20,964 nucleotides of DNA, from the NCBI GenBank assembly GCA_002727515.1, contig PBXF01000040.1:1-20964 (forward strand), written 5' to 3'. Positions 1-7,345 of the stretch are shown here, one piece after another. The DNA comes from Methanobacteriota archaeon. Lineage in GTDB: Archaea; Thermoplasmatota; Poseidoniia; Poseidoniales; Poseidoniaceae. Below the pieces are notes generated by a model, which saw nothing but the letters and a program-made list of their open reading frames with translations, did not search any database and was not told the DNA's origin. The position numbers and the translations under genes were made by a program. Position 1 is the first letter of the stretch; each line of letters begins with the position of its first letter.

Positions 1-90
1 CTTCAGCAGGTGCTTCTTCAGCAGGTTCTTCTTCAGCAGGTGCTTCTTCAGCAGGTGCTTCTTCAGCAGGTGCTTCTTCAGCAGGTGCTT
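1..90 (-). repeat. 15-bp tandem repeat coding for EEAPA units in the eS1 tail
   Basis: Six adjacent 15-base copies (unit cttcagcaggtgctt on the plus strand) start at 1, 16, 31, 46, 61 and 76. They are identical except one T in the second copy (gttctt), which turns EEAPA into EEEPA. The unit is a multiple of three, so copy-number change keeps the frame. The array runs off the left edge, so the copy number is a minimum. Confidence 0.9.
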
Positions 91-871
91 CTTCCTTCTC
101 AGCGATCGATTCCATAGCTTCTGCAGCTGCAAGTAGGTTGCTTTGGTCATCTTCTTCAGTTTCGCTTTCGATTGCAGCAGCCTTCTTTGCCTTTAATTCA
201 GCATCTTGTCTTTCTTCTTCTGCATGAATCTCATCAAGTGTAGGTCCCTTATCGGTTACAACACCTGTTTGCAACAGTTGGCTCTTGCGAATTACAACGT
301 TTTTGCACGGGTAGATTGCTTTAACCGCATTTCTTATTTCTGATTCTAGGTCACCATTCAACATTGTTTCTTGAACCTTTGAATAGTTTGATTTTGATGC
401 AAAACCACGGATTAATTCTGCGGTTTTTGATCTGATTGCTTGCTTAACTGAGGTTTGGCATCTTCGTTCTGTGATAATCAGAGGTTTCATTCGTATTAGG
501 AAACCATCTGTCGTAACTACATCAACAACATCGTCTATTTTACCACGATATCTTCGGATTTGCCTCCTTGTGTGGTCGGATTGATGAGAATGTCCTACAA
601 ATGTTGTCAATGCATCTTGTCCTACAGTTTCAGTAACCTTGAATCTCAAGATTACATGCATCTTAGTGAAATCTCCACTAAATTCTTGTTGAGTCATTTC
701 ATAGACTCTACCTATGATTTGTTCATCGGTTTCTCCGAGAGTTTCTCCGATTCTTTTGAAGTTCCAAGGATGTCTTGGTGCACGGATGGTATACCATCGC
801 TTATTTTTCCACTTATCTCTCTGCTTACGTGCTGCTGCACGTGCTTTTGCACTCATTTTCTTGGTCGCCAT
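1..871 (-). CDS. rps3ae: 30S ribosomal protein eS1 (S3Ae family), 3' end cut by window edge
   Basis: Component of the small ribosomal subunit, shared by archaea and eukaryotes. The protein starts MATKKMSAKARAAARK at the ATG at 869-871 and has the family landmarks in order: WYTIRAPRHPW (about residues 26-36), IGETLGETDEQIIGR, a GHSHQSDHTRRQIRRYRGKI segment, DVVTTDGFLIRMK, and an IYPCKNVVIRKSQ element near residue 200, where typical archaeal eS1 proteins end. Here the frame goes on for at least 80 more residues as a helical, Glu/Ala-rich stretch followed by a tandem EEAPA repeat, and reaches the window edge without a stop (290 codons seen). The identification is by family motifs and is secure; the function of the tail is unknown. 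The 88-bp gap upstream could hold its own promoter. Co-directional with pdxS and the ferredoxin gene. Confidence 0.93.
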   Translation of the reverse strand, partial: MATKKMSAKARAAARKQRDKWKNKRWYTIRAPRHPWNFKRIGETLGETDEQIIGRVYEMTQQEFSGDFTKMHVILRFKVTETVGQDALTTFVGHSHQSDHTRRQIRRYRGKIDDVVDVVTTDGFLIRMKPLIITERRCQTSVKQAIRSKTAELIRGFASKSNYSKVQETMLNGDLESEIRNAVKAIYPCKNVVIRKSQLLQTGVVTDKGPTLDEIHAEEERQDAELKAKKAAAIESETEEDDQSNLLAAAEAMESIAEKEEAPAEEAPAEEAPAEEAPAEEEPAEEAPAE

Positions 872-959
872 TAGAATCACTCTCAGATTGCGGGGGCTAC
901 CCCACTAGCATCCATGCGACTAACATGGTCTATATGAAGGGAATTGATGGAAAATCGGA
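872..959 (-). promoter_or_regulatory. Intergenic region upstream of eS1, candidate promoter and leader
   Basis: Read on the minus strand, a CATATAG element at about 930-936 lies some 60 bases before the eS1 start and could be a TATA box, leaving a leader of about 30-35 bases. The leader contains a short GGGG-TAG-CCCC inverted repeat (893-903) and GAGAGTGA just before the ATG. A second small inverted repeat (CCATG/CATGG, 912-928) lies further upstream. These are weak signals judged by eye; transcription from pdxS upstream is equally possible. Confidence 0.3.
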
Positions 960-1949
960 CTACCAACCGCGCTGGTCAAGTCGGATTTCCAATTTATCTA
1001 ACTCGTCTCCAGGCATTGGTGCGCCTTCCATCATTGACATTGCTTCAGCGACTTTATCAGGATCATCAAAGTGAGCAGTTGCCAGAACAATTGCATCCGC
1101 CATGGTTTTAGGATCCTCAGATTTGAAAATTCCTGACCCGACGAATATACCGTCTACTCCCATTTGCATCATCAATGAAGCATCTGCTGGCGTTGCAATA
1201 CCGCCTGCACAAAATGTAACAACCGGTAACCTTCCAATTTCTGCTACTTCGTTCAAAATGTCTTTGACTTGACCGTGCATCTCATCGTCAATAGTACCGA
1301 ATGGAGTTACTAACGATTCACCAGGGAGGTCACTTGAATTTGCCAATACTCTGTACCTGTCTATTATTTTCTCAGCGGCCAAATCTAGACCTGAATCGTC
1401 CAAGGTTTGTATTTGCCTAATTTCTTGGTCAATTAATCTAGCATGAGTAACAGCTGCAACAACATTTCCAGTTCCTGCTTCACCTTTTGTTCTTATCATC
1501 GCTGCACCTTCATAGATTCTACGAACAGCTTCCCCTAACCCTGTTGCTCCACACACGAATGGTATGTCATGAGCATTTTTGTTAATGTGGAAATAGGGGT
1601 CTGCAGGAGTCAAAACCTCTGATTCATCAACCATATCCACACCTAATGCTTGCAAAACCTGGGTTTCTGCCTCATGGCCGATTCTCGACTTTGCCATTAC
1701 TGGTATAGAAGTACAATCGATGATCCCCTTTATCATGCTAGGATGTGAGGTTCTTGCTACACCTCCTGCTTTTCTAATGTCTGCAGGCACCCTTTCTAAA
1801 GCCATAACTGATACTGCACCGGAATCTTCTGCAACCGCTGCTTGTTCGGGTGTGACAACATCCATAATCACCCCTCCACGGAGCATAGATGCAAAGCCTC
1901 TTTTCAGTAAATCATCAGAGTGTCTGAGCGGTTGACTTGGATTTAACAT
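960..1949 (-). CDS. pdxS: Pyridoxal 5'-phosphate synthase subunit PdxS (Pdx1)
   Basis: Makes pyridoxal 5'-phosphate from ribose 5-phosphate, glyceraldehyde 3-phosphate and ammonia supplied by the glutaminase PdxT, as a TIM-barrel dodecamer. Numbered from the ATG at 1949 (329 aa), the substrate-site Asp is D30 in GGVIMDV and the two Schiff-base lysines are K87 in VMAKSRIGH and K155 in [23 protein letters not shown] and GGIATPADA are also typical. About 35 residues (roughly 180-215) are inserted before the phosphate-binding end, as in methanogen PdxS. An in-frame ATG at 1985 would add 12 residues; I prefer 1949 because GGTGG lies four bases before it and the extra residues look unconserved. Lies just after the ferredoxin gene. 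No pdxT is present in the window. Confidence 0.95.
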   Translation of the reverse strand: MLNPSQPLRHSDDLLKRGFASMLRGGVIMDVVTPEQAAVAEDSGAVSVMALERVPADIRKAGGVARTSHPSMIKGIIDCTSIPVMAKSRIGHEAETQVLQALGVDMVDESEVLTPADPYFHINKNAHDIPFVCGATGLGEAVRRIYEGAAMIRTKGEAGTGNVVAAVTHARLIDQEIRQIQTLDDSGLDLAAEKIIDRYRVLANSSDLPGESLVTPFGTIDDEMHGQVKDILNEVAEIGRLPVVTFCAGGIATPADASLMMQMGVDGIFVGSGIFKSEDPKTMADAIVLATAHFDDPDKVAEAMSMMEGAPMPGDELDKLEIRLDQRGW

Positions 1950-2009
1950 GTTTCCACCAAGCCACGGGTGATAGTTCACCCTCATGAAGATATGTAGTCC
2001 ACCACAGGA

Positions 2010-2285
2010 TTAGTCGCCTAGGACAGGAGTGTCACCAGTGGCTATTTCTGCACCATCAGATTCCTCTTCGTTCCTGTCAATCCAATGCTCTTCTTCATCT
2101 GGCACATCAGTATCTGCAAAGATTGCGTCAACTGGACATTCTGGAACACAAGCACCACAATCTATACATTCGTCTGGATCGATTATGAGATATGTGTCTG
2201 CTTCTCTAAATGCTTCAACAGGGCAAACTGCAACGCATTCCTGATATTTGTGGTCTACGCATGCGGACGTTACTACGTGAGTCAT
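2010..2285 (-). CDS. Seven-iron (3Fe-4S/4Fe-4S) ferredoxin
   Basis: Small soluble electron carrier of 91 residues. The cysteine spacing follows Azotobacter ferredoxin I/FdxA: C9, C17 and C50 fit the [3Fe-4S] ligands, and C21, C40, C43 and C46 fit the [4Fe-4S] ligands. CVAVCPVEAF and DPDECIDCGACVPECP are the two cluster motifs, and the position of the free Cys between C9 and C17 is a His here. The C-terminal ~25 residues are very acidic and probably disordered. The start has GGTG about eight bases upstream and a TATA-like element further up. Only 24-60 bp separate it from pdxS, so co-transcription is likely, though no functional link to PLP synthesis is known. The redox partner cannot be told from this window. 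Confidence 0.9.
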   Translation of the reverse strand: MTHVVTSACVDHKYQECVAVCPVEAFREADTYLIIDPDECIDCGACVPECPVDAIFADTDVPDEEEHWIDRNEEESDGAEIATGDTPVLGD

Positions 2286-2328
2286 ATTATTACACCAACT
2301 AAATATGCCTTCAAGTTTTACGATATAA
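2286..2328 (-). promoter_or_regulatory. Candidate promoter and SD of the ferredoxin gene
   Basis: On the minus strand TTATATC (complement of 2322-2328) lies about 40 bases before the ferredoxin ATG, a suitable distance for a TATA box with a leader of some 12-15 bases. GGTG, complementary to the CACC of the 16S rRNA 3' end, is seven to eight bases before the ATG. Judged by eye. Confidence 0.4.
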
Positions 2329-2365
2329 TGGCTTGCTATTTGCCAATGGTTTAGTTAACAAAATT

Positions 2366-2800
2366 TCAGATATTATTCAATGCCGTTTCGATAGTAGTTG
2401 TTGCTACTTCCATAGGTGATTTTCCTGGGTAAACTTCCAATTTGAATTTACCTTTCACTGTCTGACGCCGTCCCGGAATTGTAACAACCACTTTTCCACC
2501 AAGAAGCGCCAAAAGGTCAAGTCTTACATGTATGCAATTGTCTTCGTCTAATCTAGAATCTAACTCCATCAATATTTTATTCAAGGCGTCAGTTCCTAAT
2601 CTTGAAATTGATTTGGTGGCTTTACCCTTGTTTTTTACATTAGCAGAAATTAAGTGAATTTTAGATCCCGAAAATGACGTTGTTTGCTCAGACTTAGTAA
2701 TGTCAGAATCACCAACCAACCAATTCAAGGCCTCTATGTGTATATTTTCATCTTCAAGACCACTGCATGTGGACATCCAATTAACATAATGAAGACCCAT
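2366..2800 (-). CDS. dsRBD-fold RNA-binding protein, COG1325-like (exosome-associated)
   Basis: Counted from the ATG at 2798-2800 this is a 144-residue protein starting MGLHYVNWMSTCSGLEDE. The layout (N-terminal strand with HYVNW, an acidic helix start and ALNWLVGD, a strand SKIHLISANVKNKG, then LNKILMELDSRLDEDNCIHVRLD and a basic RRQTVKGKFKLEVYPG end) fits the archaeal COG1325 family, described as an exosome-linked RNA-binding protein with a double-stranded-RNA-binding fold. The match is by pattern and is moderate. A longer reading from 2857 would overlap the upstream gene by 43 bp and adds no conserved residues. A run of seven T on the coding strand (2801-2807) sits directly before the ATG. 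It follows the 81-residue gene by 14 bp and is probably in the same transcript. Confidence 0.6.
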   Translation of the reverse strand: MGLHYVNWMSTCSGLEDENIHIEALNWLVGDSDITKSEQTTSFSGSKIHLISANVKNKGKATKSISRLGTDALNKILMELDSRLDEDNCIHVRLDLLALLGGKVVVTIPGRRQTVKGKFKLEVYPGKSPMEVATTTIETALNNI

Positions 2801-2814
2801 AAAAAAACAACCGT

Positions 2815-3060
2815 TCAGTCCAGAGGATGGTCGATACCTTCCTCGCCAAGAGTCCATTGCAATGTTTTGATGACGCCATCAAGGGCTTTGTGATTTCTAG
2901 CAGCCTCTTTCATTCCATCTCGGTCGCCATCGTCTCTGCATTGGTCGAACCACTGTTTCCATTTGTTCCTGCGAGCAATAGCTTTGTCTAGCATTTCTTC
3001 TATCTCTTCCCAAGTTCTGTTGTATGACCTTACGGGTTGATAGTCGTCTCCAGTGGACAT
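2815..3060 (-). CDS. Small charged helical protein of unknown function
   Basis: An 81-residue protein that I do not recognise. After a short polar N-terminus it is predicted to be nearly all helix, with TWEEIEEMLDKAIARRNKWKQW as a first amphipathic helix, a DDGDRDG break, and a second helix ending in LQWTLGEEG; the shape suggests a helical hairpin. No cysteines, no signal peptide. It has an ATG start with a plausible leaderless promoter immediately upstream and is followed within 14 bp by the COG1325-like gene, so the two may be co-expressed. Clean start, stop and compact placement support it as real. Confidence 0.7.
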   Translation of the reverse strand: MSTGDDYQPVRSYNRTWEEIEEMLDKAIARRNKWKQWFDQCRDDGDRDGMKEAARNHKALDGVIKTLQWTLGEEGIDHPLD

Positions 3061-3087
3061 ATTATACTGGAATTACCTACAGTATAA
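3061..3087 (-). promoter_or_regulatory. Candidate leaderless promoter with 8-bp inverted repeat
   Basis: An exact inverted repeat, TTATACTG (3062-3069) and CAGTATAA (3080-3087) with a ten-base spacer, lies immediately upstream of the ATG at 3060. Read on the minus strand the distal arm TTATACTG sits at about -20 to -27 from the A of the ATG, where an archaeal TATA box would lie for a transcript starting at or next to the start codon. There is no SD between it and the ATG. Confidence 0.45.
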
Positions 3088-3106
3088 GAATCTGACACTT
3101 TTGTGT

Positions 3107-4141
3107 TCAAGAAATTCTCTCTTCTTGTTTATCTGTACTTACAACCACATTATCACCAACTACGCATCTGAAAATTTTGGACTTGATTACACTTGATTCC
3201 CCAATAATAGATGACTCTGCTACTCCATCAACTCTAGAGTTTGACATTACCACAGTATCAACCGCAGCACCCGAAACCGAGGCTCCTTCTAGGATGATTG
3301 AGCGTTCAATGTGTCCACTTACGCTTGCTCCTGAACTGATGAAGGAACCGTCAGGAAGTATTTCTCCTTTCGGAGTTGGAAAAGGTAATGATTCTGAATT
3401 GGCAATCAAAGACATTTGAGCATTGTGTAATTCAAATGGATGACCGACATCGAACCATATACCTTCCACTTTTTTTGCATACATTTTCCAACCCCTTTCT
3501 AGTATGTCAGGGAATAGTTGCTTCGAAAAGTCGTACTTTTCCCCGACAGGTACAAGCTCCATAACCTCGGGTTCAATAATATACAATCCTGCATTAATCA
3601 AATTTGAAAATGCTTCTTCAGGTTTAGGCTTCTCCAAAAATTTTGAAATGAAACCCTCATCTAATTTTGAATCCAAGTCTTCGCCATGTTGTGAACTAAG
3701 CCCCACTATTCCATATTCAGAAGGATTGTCAACACTCCACAATGCCATTGTAACTTTAGCACCGGATTTTTTGTGTGACTGAATCAAATCATCAATATCA
3801 AATGAAGCGACTGAATCACCTGAACCAACTACGAAGGTAGAATCTAGGGAATCTGCAAGTAGTTTCACACTACCTGCAGTACCCATTGGTTGTTCTTCTT
3901 GATTGACGCGACCATTGATATCCCAACTGTCTACATGGCTGACTAATTGTTCCCCTTGATATCCAGTAGTGACAATGATTTCACTAATACCGGCATGAAC
4001 CATTGAATCCTTGACATAATCAATTACAGGTCTGCCAAGTACAGAAACCATTGGCTTGGGTTTGTTCTTGGTTAATGGCATGAGACGAGTCCCTCGCCCT
4101 CCAGCCATTATGATGCCTTTCAGCGTCTCACTTCCTTCCAC
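3107..4141 (-). CDS. NDP-sugar pyrophosphorylase (nucleotidyltransferase with left-handed beta-helix tail)
   Basis: Transfers a nucleotide from an NTP to a sugar 1-phosphate, supplying activated sugars for glycans. In 344 residues it has the GGRGTRL loop (14-20) with KNKPKPM, the QPMGTAGS segment (84-91), a metal-site Asp in GSGDS (106-110), EKPKP (170-174), NAGLY (183-187) and WFDVGHP (229-235). From about residue 255 to 340 short repeated units such as ASVSGHIERSIILEGASVSG indicate a left-handed beta-helix, as in GlmU- or ManC/GCD1-type enzymes. Whether the sugar is glucose, mannose or another cannot be read from sequence. The start is a GTG at 4141 that overlaps the stop of the upstream coiled-coil gene by 14 bp, indicating translational coupling; KGIIMAGG would be the usual N-terminus of the family, so the first seven residues are uncertain. 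Confidence 0.88.
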   Translation of the reverse strand: MEGSETLKGIIMAGGRGTRLMPLTKNKPKPMVSVLGRPVIDYVKDSMVHAGISEIIVTTGYQGEQLVSHVDSWDINGRVNQEEQPMGTAGSVKLLADSLDSTFVVGSGDSVASFDIDDLIQSHKKSGAKVTMALWSVDNPSEYGIVGLSSQHGEDLDSKLDEGFISKFLEKPKPEEAFSNLINAGLYIIEPEVMELVPVGEKYDFSKQLFPDILERGWKMYAKKVEGIWFDVGHPFELHNAQMSLIANSESLPFPTPKGEILPDGSFISSGASVSGHIERSIILEGASVSGAAVDTVVMSNSRVDGVAESSIIGESSVIKSKIFRCVVGDNVVVSTDKQEERIS

Positions 4142-5138
4142 GAGAAGCAGTCATATCGAATCTTTTCATGGATTTCTTTTTCGAAGATTTTCCTCTCTTT
4201 GCACCTAAACCTTGTCTGTCACCAGACATTGTGCCACCAAAAGTCAAAGTTCCTTCTTTAAGCAACTGATCTACCATTGAATCTGCGACTTTAGGATCAT
4301 CAGCACCTGTTTTCATCAGTTTGGTTACTGATTCATTATGGTCAACAATCCATGACTCTCTTTCTTCTCTGGCAATTTTTAGTTTATCTCTTGCTTCGTT
4401 GACTTCTTTCATCAATTCAACAATCCTTTCATGAACCTCATTTGCTTTCTCTTTGCATGCAACAAATTCTTTATGGAAACGATCCCCTTCTCCCTTCAGG
4501 AAGTTCCTGTGCCCAAATAATTCATCCAGTTCTTTCGACATTTCCTTTGCTTTTTCAAGGCAAGCAACAAATTGTTTGTGGGCGTCGTCAGCCTCTGCCT
4601 TCAAGGTATTAATCGCTTCATCTCTGTTTGATATATCTACCTTAATCAATTGTAATTCTGCAACTAGTGGCTCTAATTCAGCCATTTTTCTACGCATTTG
4701 TTTTATTTTTTCCATTGTCTCCTTTTCCTTTTTAGGAGACATGCCACCTTTTGTTTCAAAGATTCTTTCCAATGAAGTTACTTCACTGGATAATTTGTTG
4801 AATTCGATAGAAGCGTTGTTTTTGTTATTTTGATCCCCTCTCCTTGATTTTGACACTCCAATTAGATCACGAATCTGAGCCTGTACAGCATCTCTTCTTT
4901 CTTTGTGAACATTTTGTTCAGCCCTTACTGCTCTGACTTCAGCAATGGCTAAGTCCAATTTTTCTTTATGCTCTTTGTACTGTCCTTGAATCGCATTTCT
5001 TTGATCTGCAAACCTGTTTGCTTGATCGTTGTGATTGTTTCTTGATTCTCGAAGTTTTCTGACCTTTGCTTCCATCTGGTGAAGATGGTCACGCAACTCA
5101 GTATTGTTCTGAGTCTCTTGTTCTTCGGTGTCGCTCAT
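4128..5138 (-). CDS. Coiled-coil protein, COG1340-like, with basic C-terminal motif
   Basis: A 336-residue, highly charged helical protein without signal peptide or membrane segment. Residues about 12-95 form a first coiled coil; 104-136 contain the FETKGGMSPKKEKETMEKIK segment that resembles the hinge of the archaeal coiled-coil family COG1340; 140-270 form a second coiled coil. Within it HKQFVAC (187-193) and HKEFVAC (222-228) recur exactly 35 residues apart, five heptads, and carry the only two cysteines. The C-terminus has a short hydrophobic helix (VADSMVDQLLKEGTLTF), then a basic tail ending KKSMKRFDMTASRGRK. Related in layout to the coiled-coil proteins at 9864 and 13663, and in its tail to the TUTase-like protein at 10682. 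Function unknown; association with RNA or ribonucleoprotein is my inference from the basic tail and relatives. Confidence 0.85.
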   Translation of the reverse strand: MSDTEEQETQNNTELRDHLHQMEAKVRKLRESRNNHNDQANRFADQRNAIQGQYKEHKEKLDLAIAEVRAVRAEQNVHKERRDAVQAQIRDLIGVSKSRRGDQNNKNNASIEFNKLSSEVTSLERIFETKGGMSPKKEKETMEKIKQMRRKMAELEPLVAELQLIKVDISNRDEAINTLKAEADDAHKQFVACLEKAKEMSKELDELFGHRNFLKGEGDRFHKEFVACKEKANEVHERIVELMKEVNEARDKLKIAREERESWIVDHNESVTKLMKTGADDPKVADSMVDQLLKEGTLTFGGTMSGDRQGLGAKRGKSSKKKSMKRFDMTASRGRK

Positions 5139-5198
5139 GATTGGGCGTCTACTTATTGGCCTTGAATGCTACGATTACAAAAGCAACTTCGTTTCGTA

Positions 5199-6671
5199 CT
5201 AAATCAGGCTCATTAATTGGAAAATTAATGCTGCAGATAGACCTAAAGCTCCAGCAATGTATGAAGTAATGGAACTCGCATTTCTAAACCATTTAACAAA
5301 TTCTGGTCTAACGTTTACATTTATCTGTCGCCCAACCAGTAAATCTCCATCTGTATTTTCGAGGCGCACTGCAACGCTTGCATCTCCTGAAGCCTCAGGA
5401 AGTAATGTTTGCCATGCTAATGTTCCTTCTTGCAATAAACCAGACATTCTACCCAACCTATCGTCATCTCCTTTTTCAAAATCAGGCACGGCTTGGTTTG
5501 GCCAATATGATTTTTCACCTGCCTTTAGACTGTAACGTAACAGGAGTTCTTTTGGCCTAAAATCGGGTGAATTTACCCTAAGCAAAACTTGTCTCTCCGA
5601 ATTAGAAAGATTGTGAATATAACAAAATAAATTGGCATTTTCTGTCACGACATTCTCTAAATCTACATCGAATAATAAATCCGGCATATCTGGTTGTTTC
5701 CCGATGGCCATATCTTGTTCGATTCTATCTATTAATCGATAAAATGCTGGAAGTTTCTTCTCCGAGCGAATGAATATAGAATCCCATAATGATTCTGAGA
5801 AAGTTTCATGTTCTAGAATATCATTAATTCCTTTGTCTGAAAGTATTTCTTTTATCTCATCATTTGTTGTTGTTCGGTCAACCCTTCCTTTGTATCTTCT
5901 GTGCATTAACATTAGAAATTTCTCGGTTGCGAAATCAGTGGAAACACCTCTCTTTACGTTGGCTTCAAAATCTCTCAAGAAATCATCGAATTTACTTCTC
6001 AAGAGTGGATCCATTTGGTTTCTTAAAATTTCATTAAATGCTAGGTTGAGAGTGGAGGGATGCATTGGTGGATGGTAAGCACCAAGTAATCCGTCATTTG
6101 TCACCATATTGAACTTGAAATTACGTGTTGATAAGTGTTGACCGATAGACATTGCGAGCATTGAAGCGCAAGCGAGAAGTCCTCTTTTTCCTAGTTCAGA
6201 ATCTGAGCCTAAGTAAACAGTGAAAGAGATAACAGCTATTGAAAATAGAGACATGAATAAAGCAGTATTGTGGCTCGCCATGGTTTTCGAAATCACACTA
6301 TCCAGTGAAGAATATCCATGCATACTATTGATTGGACGATGGTCGTCTGCAGCTGCATTGACTTCTGCTCTGAACACCATTCTCGTTATGTGTACTCTGT
6401 AACGATGAACTCCTAAGCCTGCAGAATATCCTAGTAGAATCGTTAGCGCTATCAGTATAAATGCTGTTGACAAATCAAATCCAAGTGTTGGTTCAATGTT
6501 TTCAAGCCACCAATCCGGACTTTGAGAACTGAATGCCCAAGAACCAAAAATGAATAGCAAAGCGAATGCAGGTAGGAAAATAACAAGCCTCAAACCATCT
6601 GTAAGAAATTGTTTGTCGATACCATGGAATTTTTCTTCCAGTTTTCTTAATTCACCCAGTTGTTCATTCAA
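5199..6671 (-). CDS. Multi-pass membrane protein of unknown function
   Basis: I do not recognise this 490-residue protein. A short N-terminal helix is followed by hydrophobic segments at about 27-48 (LRLVIFLPAFALLFIFGSWAF), 68-88, 137-158 and 163-182, then a long soluble region (about 185-465), and a final hydrophobic segment at 470-490. Two segments per hairpin would place both the loop after segment two (with the HRYRVHITRMVFRAE basic patch) and the large soluble region in the cytoplasm. The soluble part starts helical and ends beta-rich (LLLRYSLKAGEKSYWP onward). It starts at a TTG supported by a strong SD and overlaps the stop of the DtxR-type regulator gene by eight bases, so it is translated with it and may be part of the response that regulator controls. 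No transporter or enzyme motif seen. Confidence 0.8.
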   Translation of the reverse strand: MNEQLGELRKLEEKFHGIDKQFLTDGLRLVIFLPAFALLFIFGSWAFSSQSPDWWLENIEPTLGFDLSTAFILIALTILLGYSAGLGVHRYRVHITRMVFRAEVNAAADDHRPINSMHGYSSLDSVISKTMASHNTALFMSLFSIAVISFTVYLGSDSELGKRGLLACASMLAMSIGQHLSTRNFKFNMVTNDGLLGAYHPPMHPSTLNLAFNEILRNQMDPLLRSKFDDFLRDFEANVKRGVSTDFATEKFLMLMHRRYKGRVDRTTTNDEIKEILSDKGINDILEHETFSESLWDSIFIRSEKKLPAFYRLIDRIEQDMAIGKQPDMPDLLFDVDLENVVTENANLFCYIHNLSNSERQVLLRVNSPDFRPKELLLRYSLKAGEKSYWPNQAVPDFEKGDDDRLGRMSGLLQEGTLAWQTLLPEASGDASVAVRLENTDGDLLVGRQINVNVRPEFVKWFRNASSITSYIAGALGLSAALIFQLMSLI

Positions 6672-7326
6672 TATCCCACCTCAGTAAAATACGGTCTGAT
6701 AAGTATCCAGAGATTTCACCGTTCCCTTCTACTAATAAATTTCCATTATCATTTCTTTCAATCTTGGCGTCAATTTTCAAATCAAATTCATTAAGAATTT
6801 CTGAATCTGCTTCTTTAACCAATATTATAGAAATGTAGCCATGTTGTCCATTTTTCAATTCGCTTGCCAGGAAAAATTGTTTTGATTCGTTTAATTTCTT
6901 TTTGACTGCCTCAGATGGAGGTGGAATATCTCTTCCATCAGGATCGATTTTTGGATTACCAAGAATCATCGAAATACAAACTTCCAAATCATCATTAAAT
7001 GCATGTTCTAACCTACAAGCGGTTTCATGAACATCACCGTCAAAGGGCAACCGTGTCAATAATACTTCAGCTAATCGATGTCTTCTTTTCATAACTTGGC
7101 CATGAGACAAACCTTTGGGTGTTAGTAGTACACCTTTGTATGGAATATAATCAAGAAATCCATTTTTTGACAACCTTTGCACCATTTCGGTTGCGGATGC
7201 AGGACTAACTGACAAATATTCTGCTAATTCTCCATTCCTCACAAGTTCACCTGGTTTTCTCTCATTTATCTCATATAGAGCTTCGAGATATTCATCCTCG
7301 AATTCTTGAAAATGACCTGCTCCCAT
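6664..7326 (-). CDS. DtxR/MntR-family metal-dependent transcriptional regulator
   Basis: A metal-sensing repressor of 220 residues if started at the ATG at 7324-7326 (MGAGHFQEFEDEYLEALYEI). It has an N-terminal winged helix (NGELAEYLSVSPASATEMVQRLSKNGFLDYIPYKGVLLT), a dimerisation and metal-binding domain, and a C-terminal SH3/FeoA-like domain. Compared with DtxR, H79 and E83 are met by HRLAE, and H98, C102, E105 and H106 by HETACRLEH; the position of Met10 is a Glu. This points to an iron- or manganese-type sensor, but the metal cannot be settled by sequence. The usual CPHG motif reads IDPDG. A longer reading from 7377 would overlap the upstream gene and adds unconserved residues. It follows the zinc-ribbon membrane protein by 19 bp and overlaps the next gene by eight. 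Confidence 0.9.
   Translation of the reverse strand: MGAGHFQEFEDEYLEALYEINERKPGELVRNGELAEYLSVSPASATEMVQRLSKNGFLDYIPYKGVLLTPKGLSHGQVMKRRHRLAEVLLTRLPFDGDVHETACRLEHAFNDDLEVCISMILGNPKIDPDGRDIPPPSEAVKKKLNESKQFFLASELKNGQHGYISIILVKEADSEILNEFDLKIDAKIERNDNGNLLVEGNGEISGYLSDRILLRWDIE
6677..6682 (-). promoter_or_regulatory. Strong ribosome binding site deciding a TTG start
   Basis: GAGGTG on the minus strand, five bases before the TTG at 6671, inside the last codons of the DtxR-type gene. The spacing and full match to the anti-SD support TTG as the start of the 490-residue membrane protein; the nearby ATG at 6667 is out of frame. Confidence 0.75.
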
Positions 7327-7345
7327 TATGCCCCCACAACCTGTT

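Noticed and set aside
1..90. Regular short repeats that might suggest a CRISPR array or satellite
   Set aside because: The units are contiguous without spacers, 15 bp long, in frame and translate as EEAPA inside the eS1 reading frame.
4453..4833. Open frame of 126 codons opposite the coiled-coil gene at 4128
   Set aside because: The sense strand has heptad pattern, repeat units and coupled neighbours; the antisense product is Ser/Phe-rich without recognisable features.
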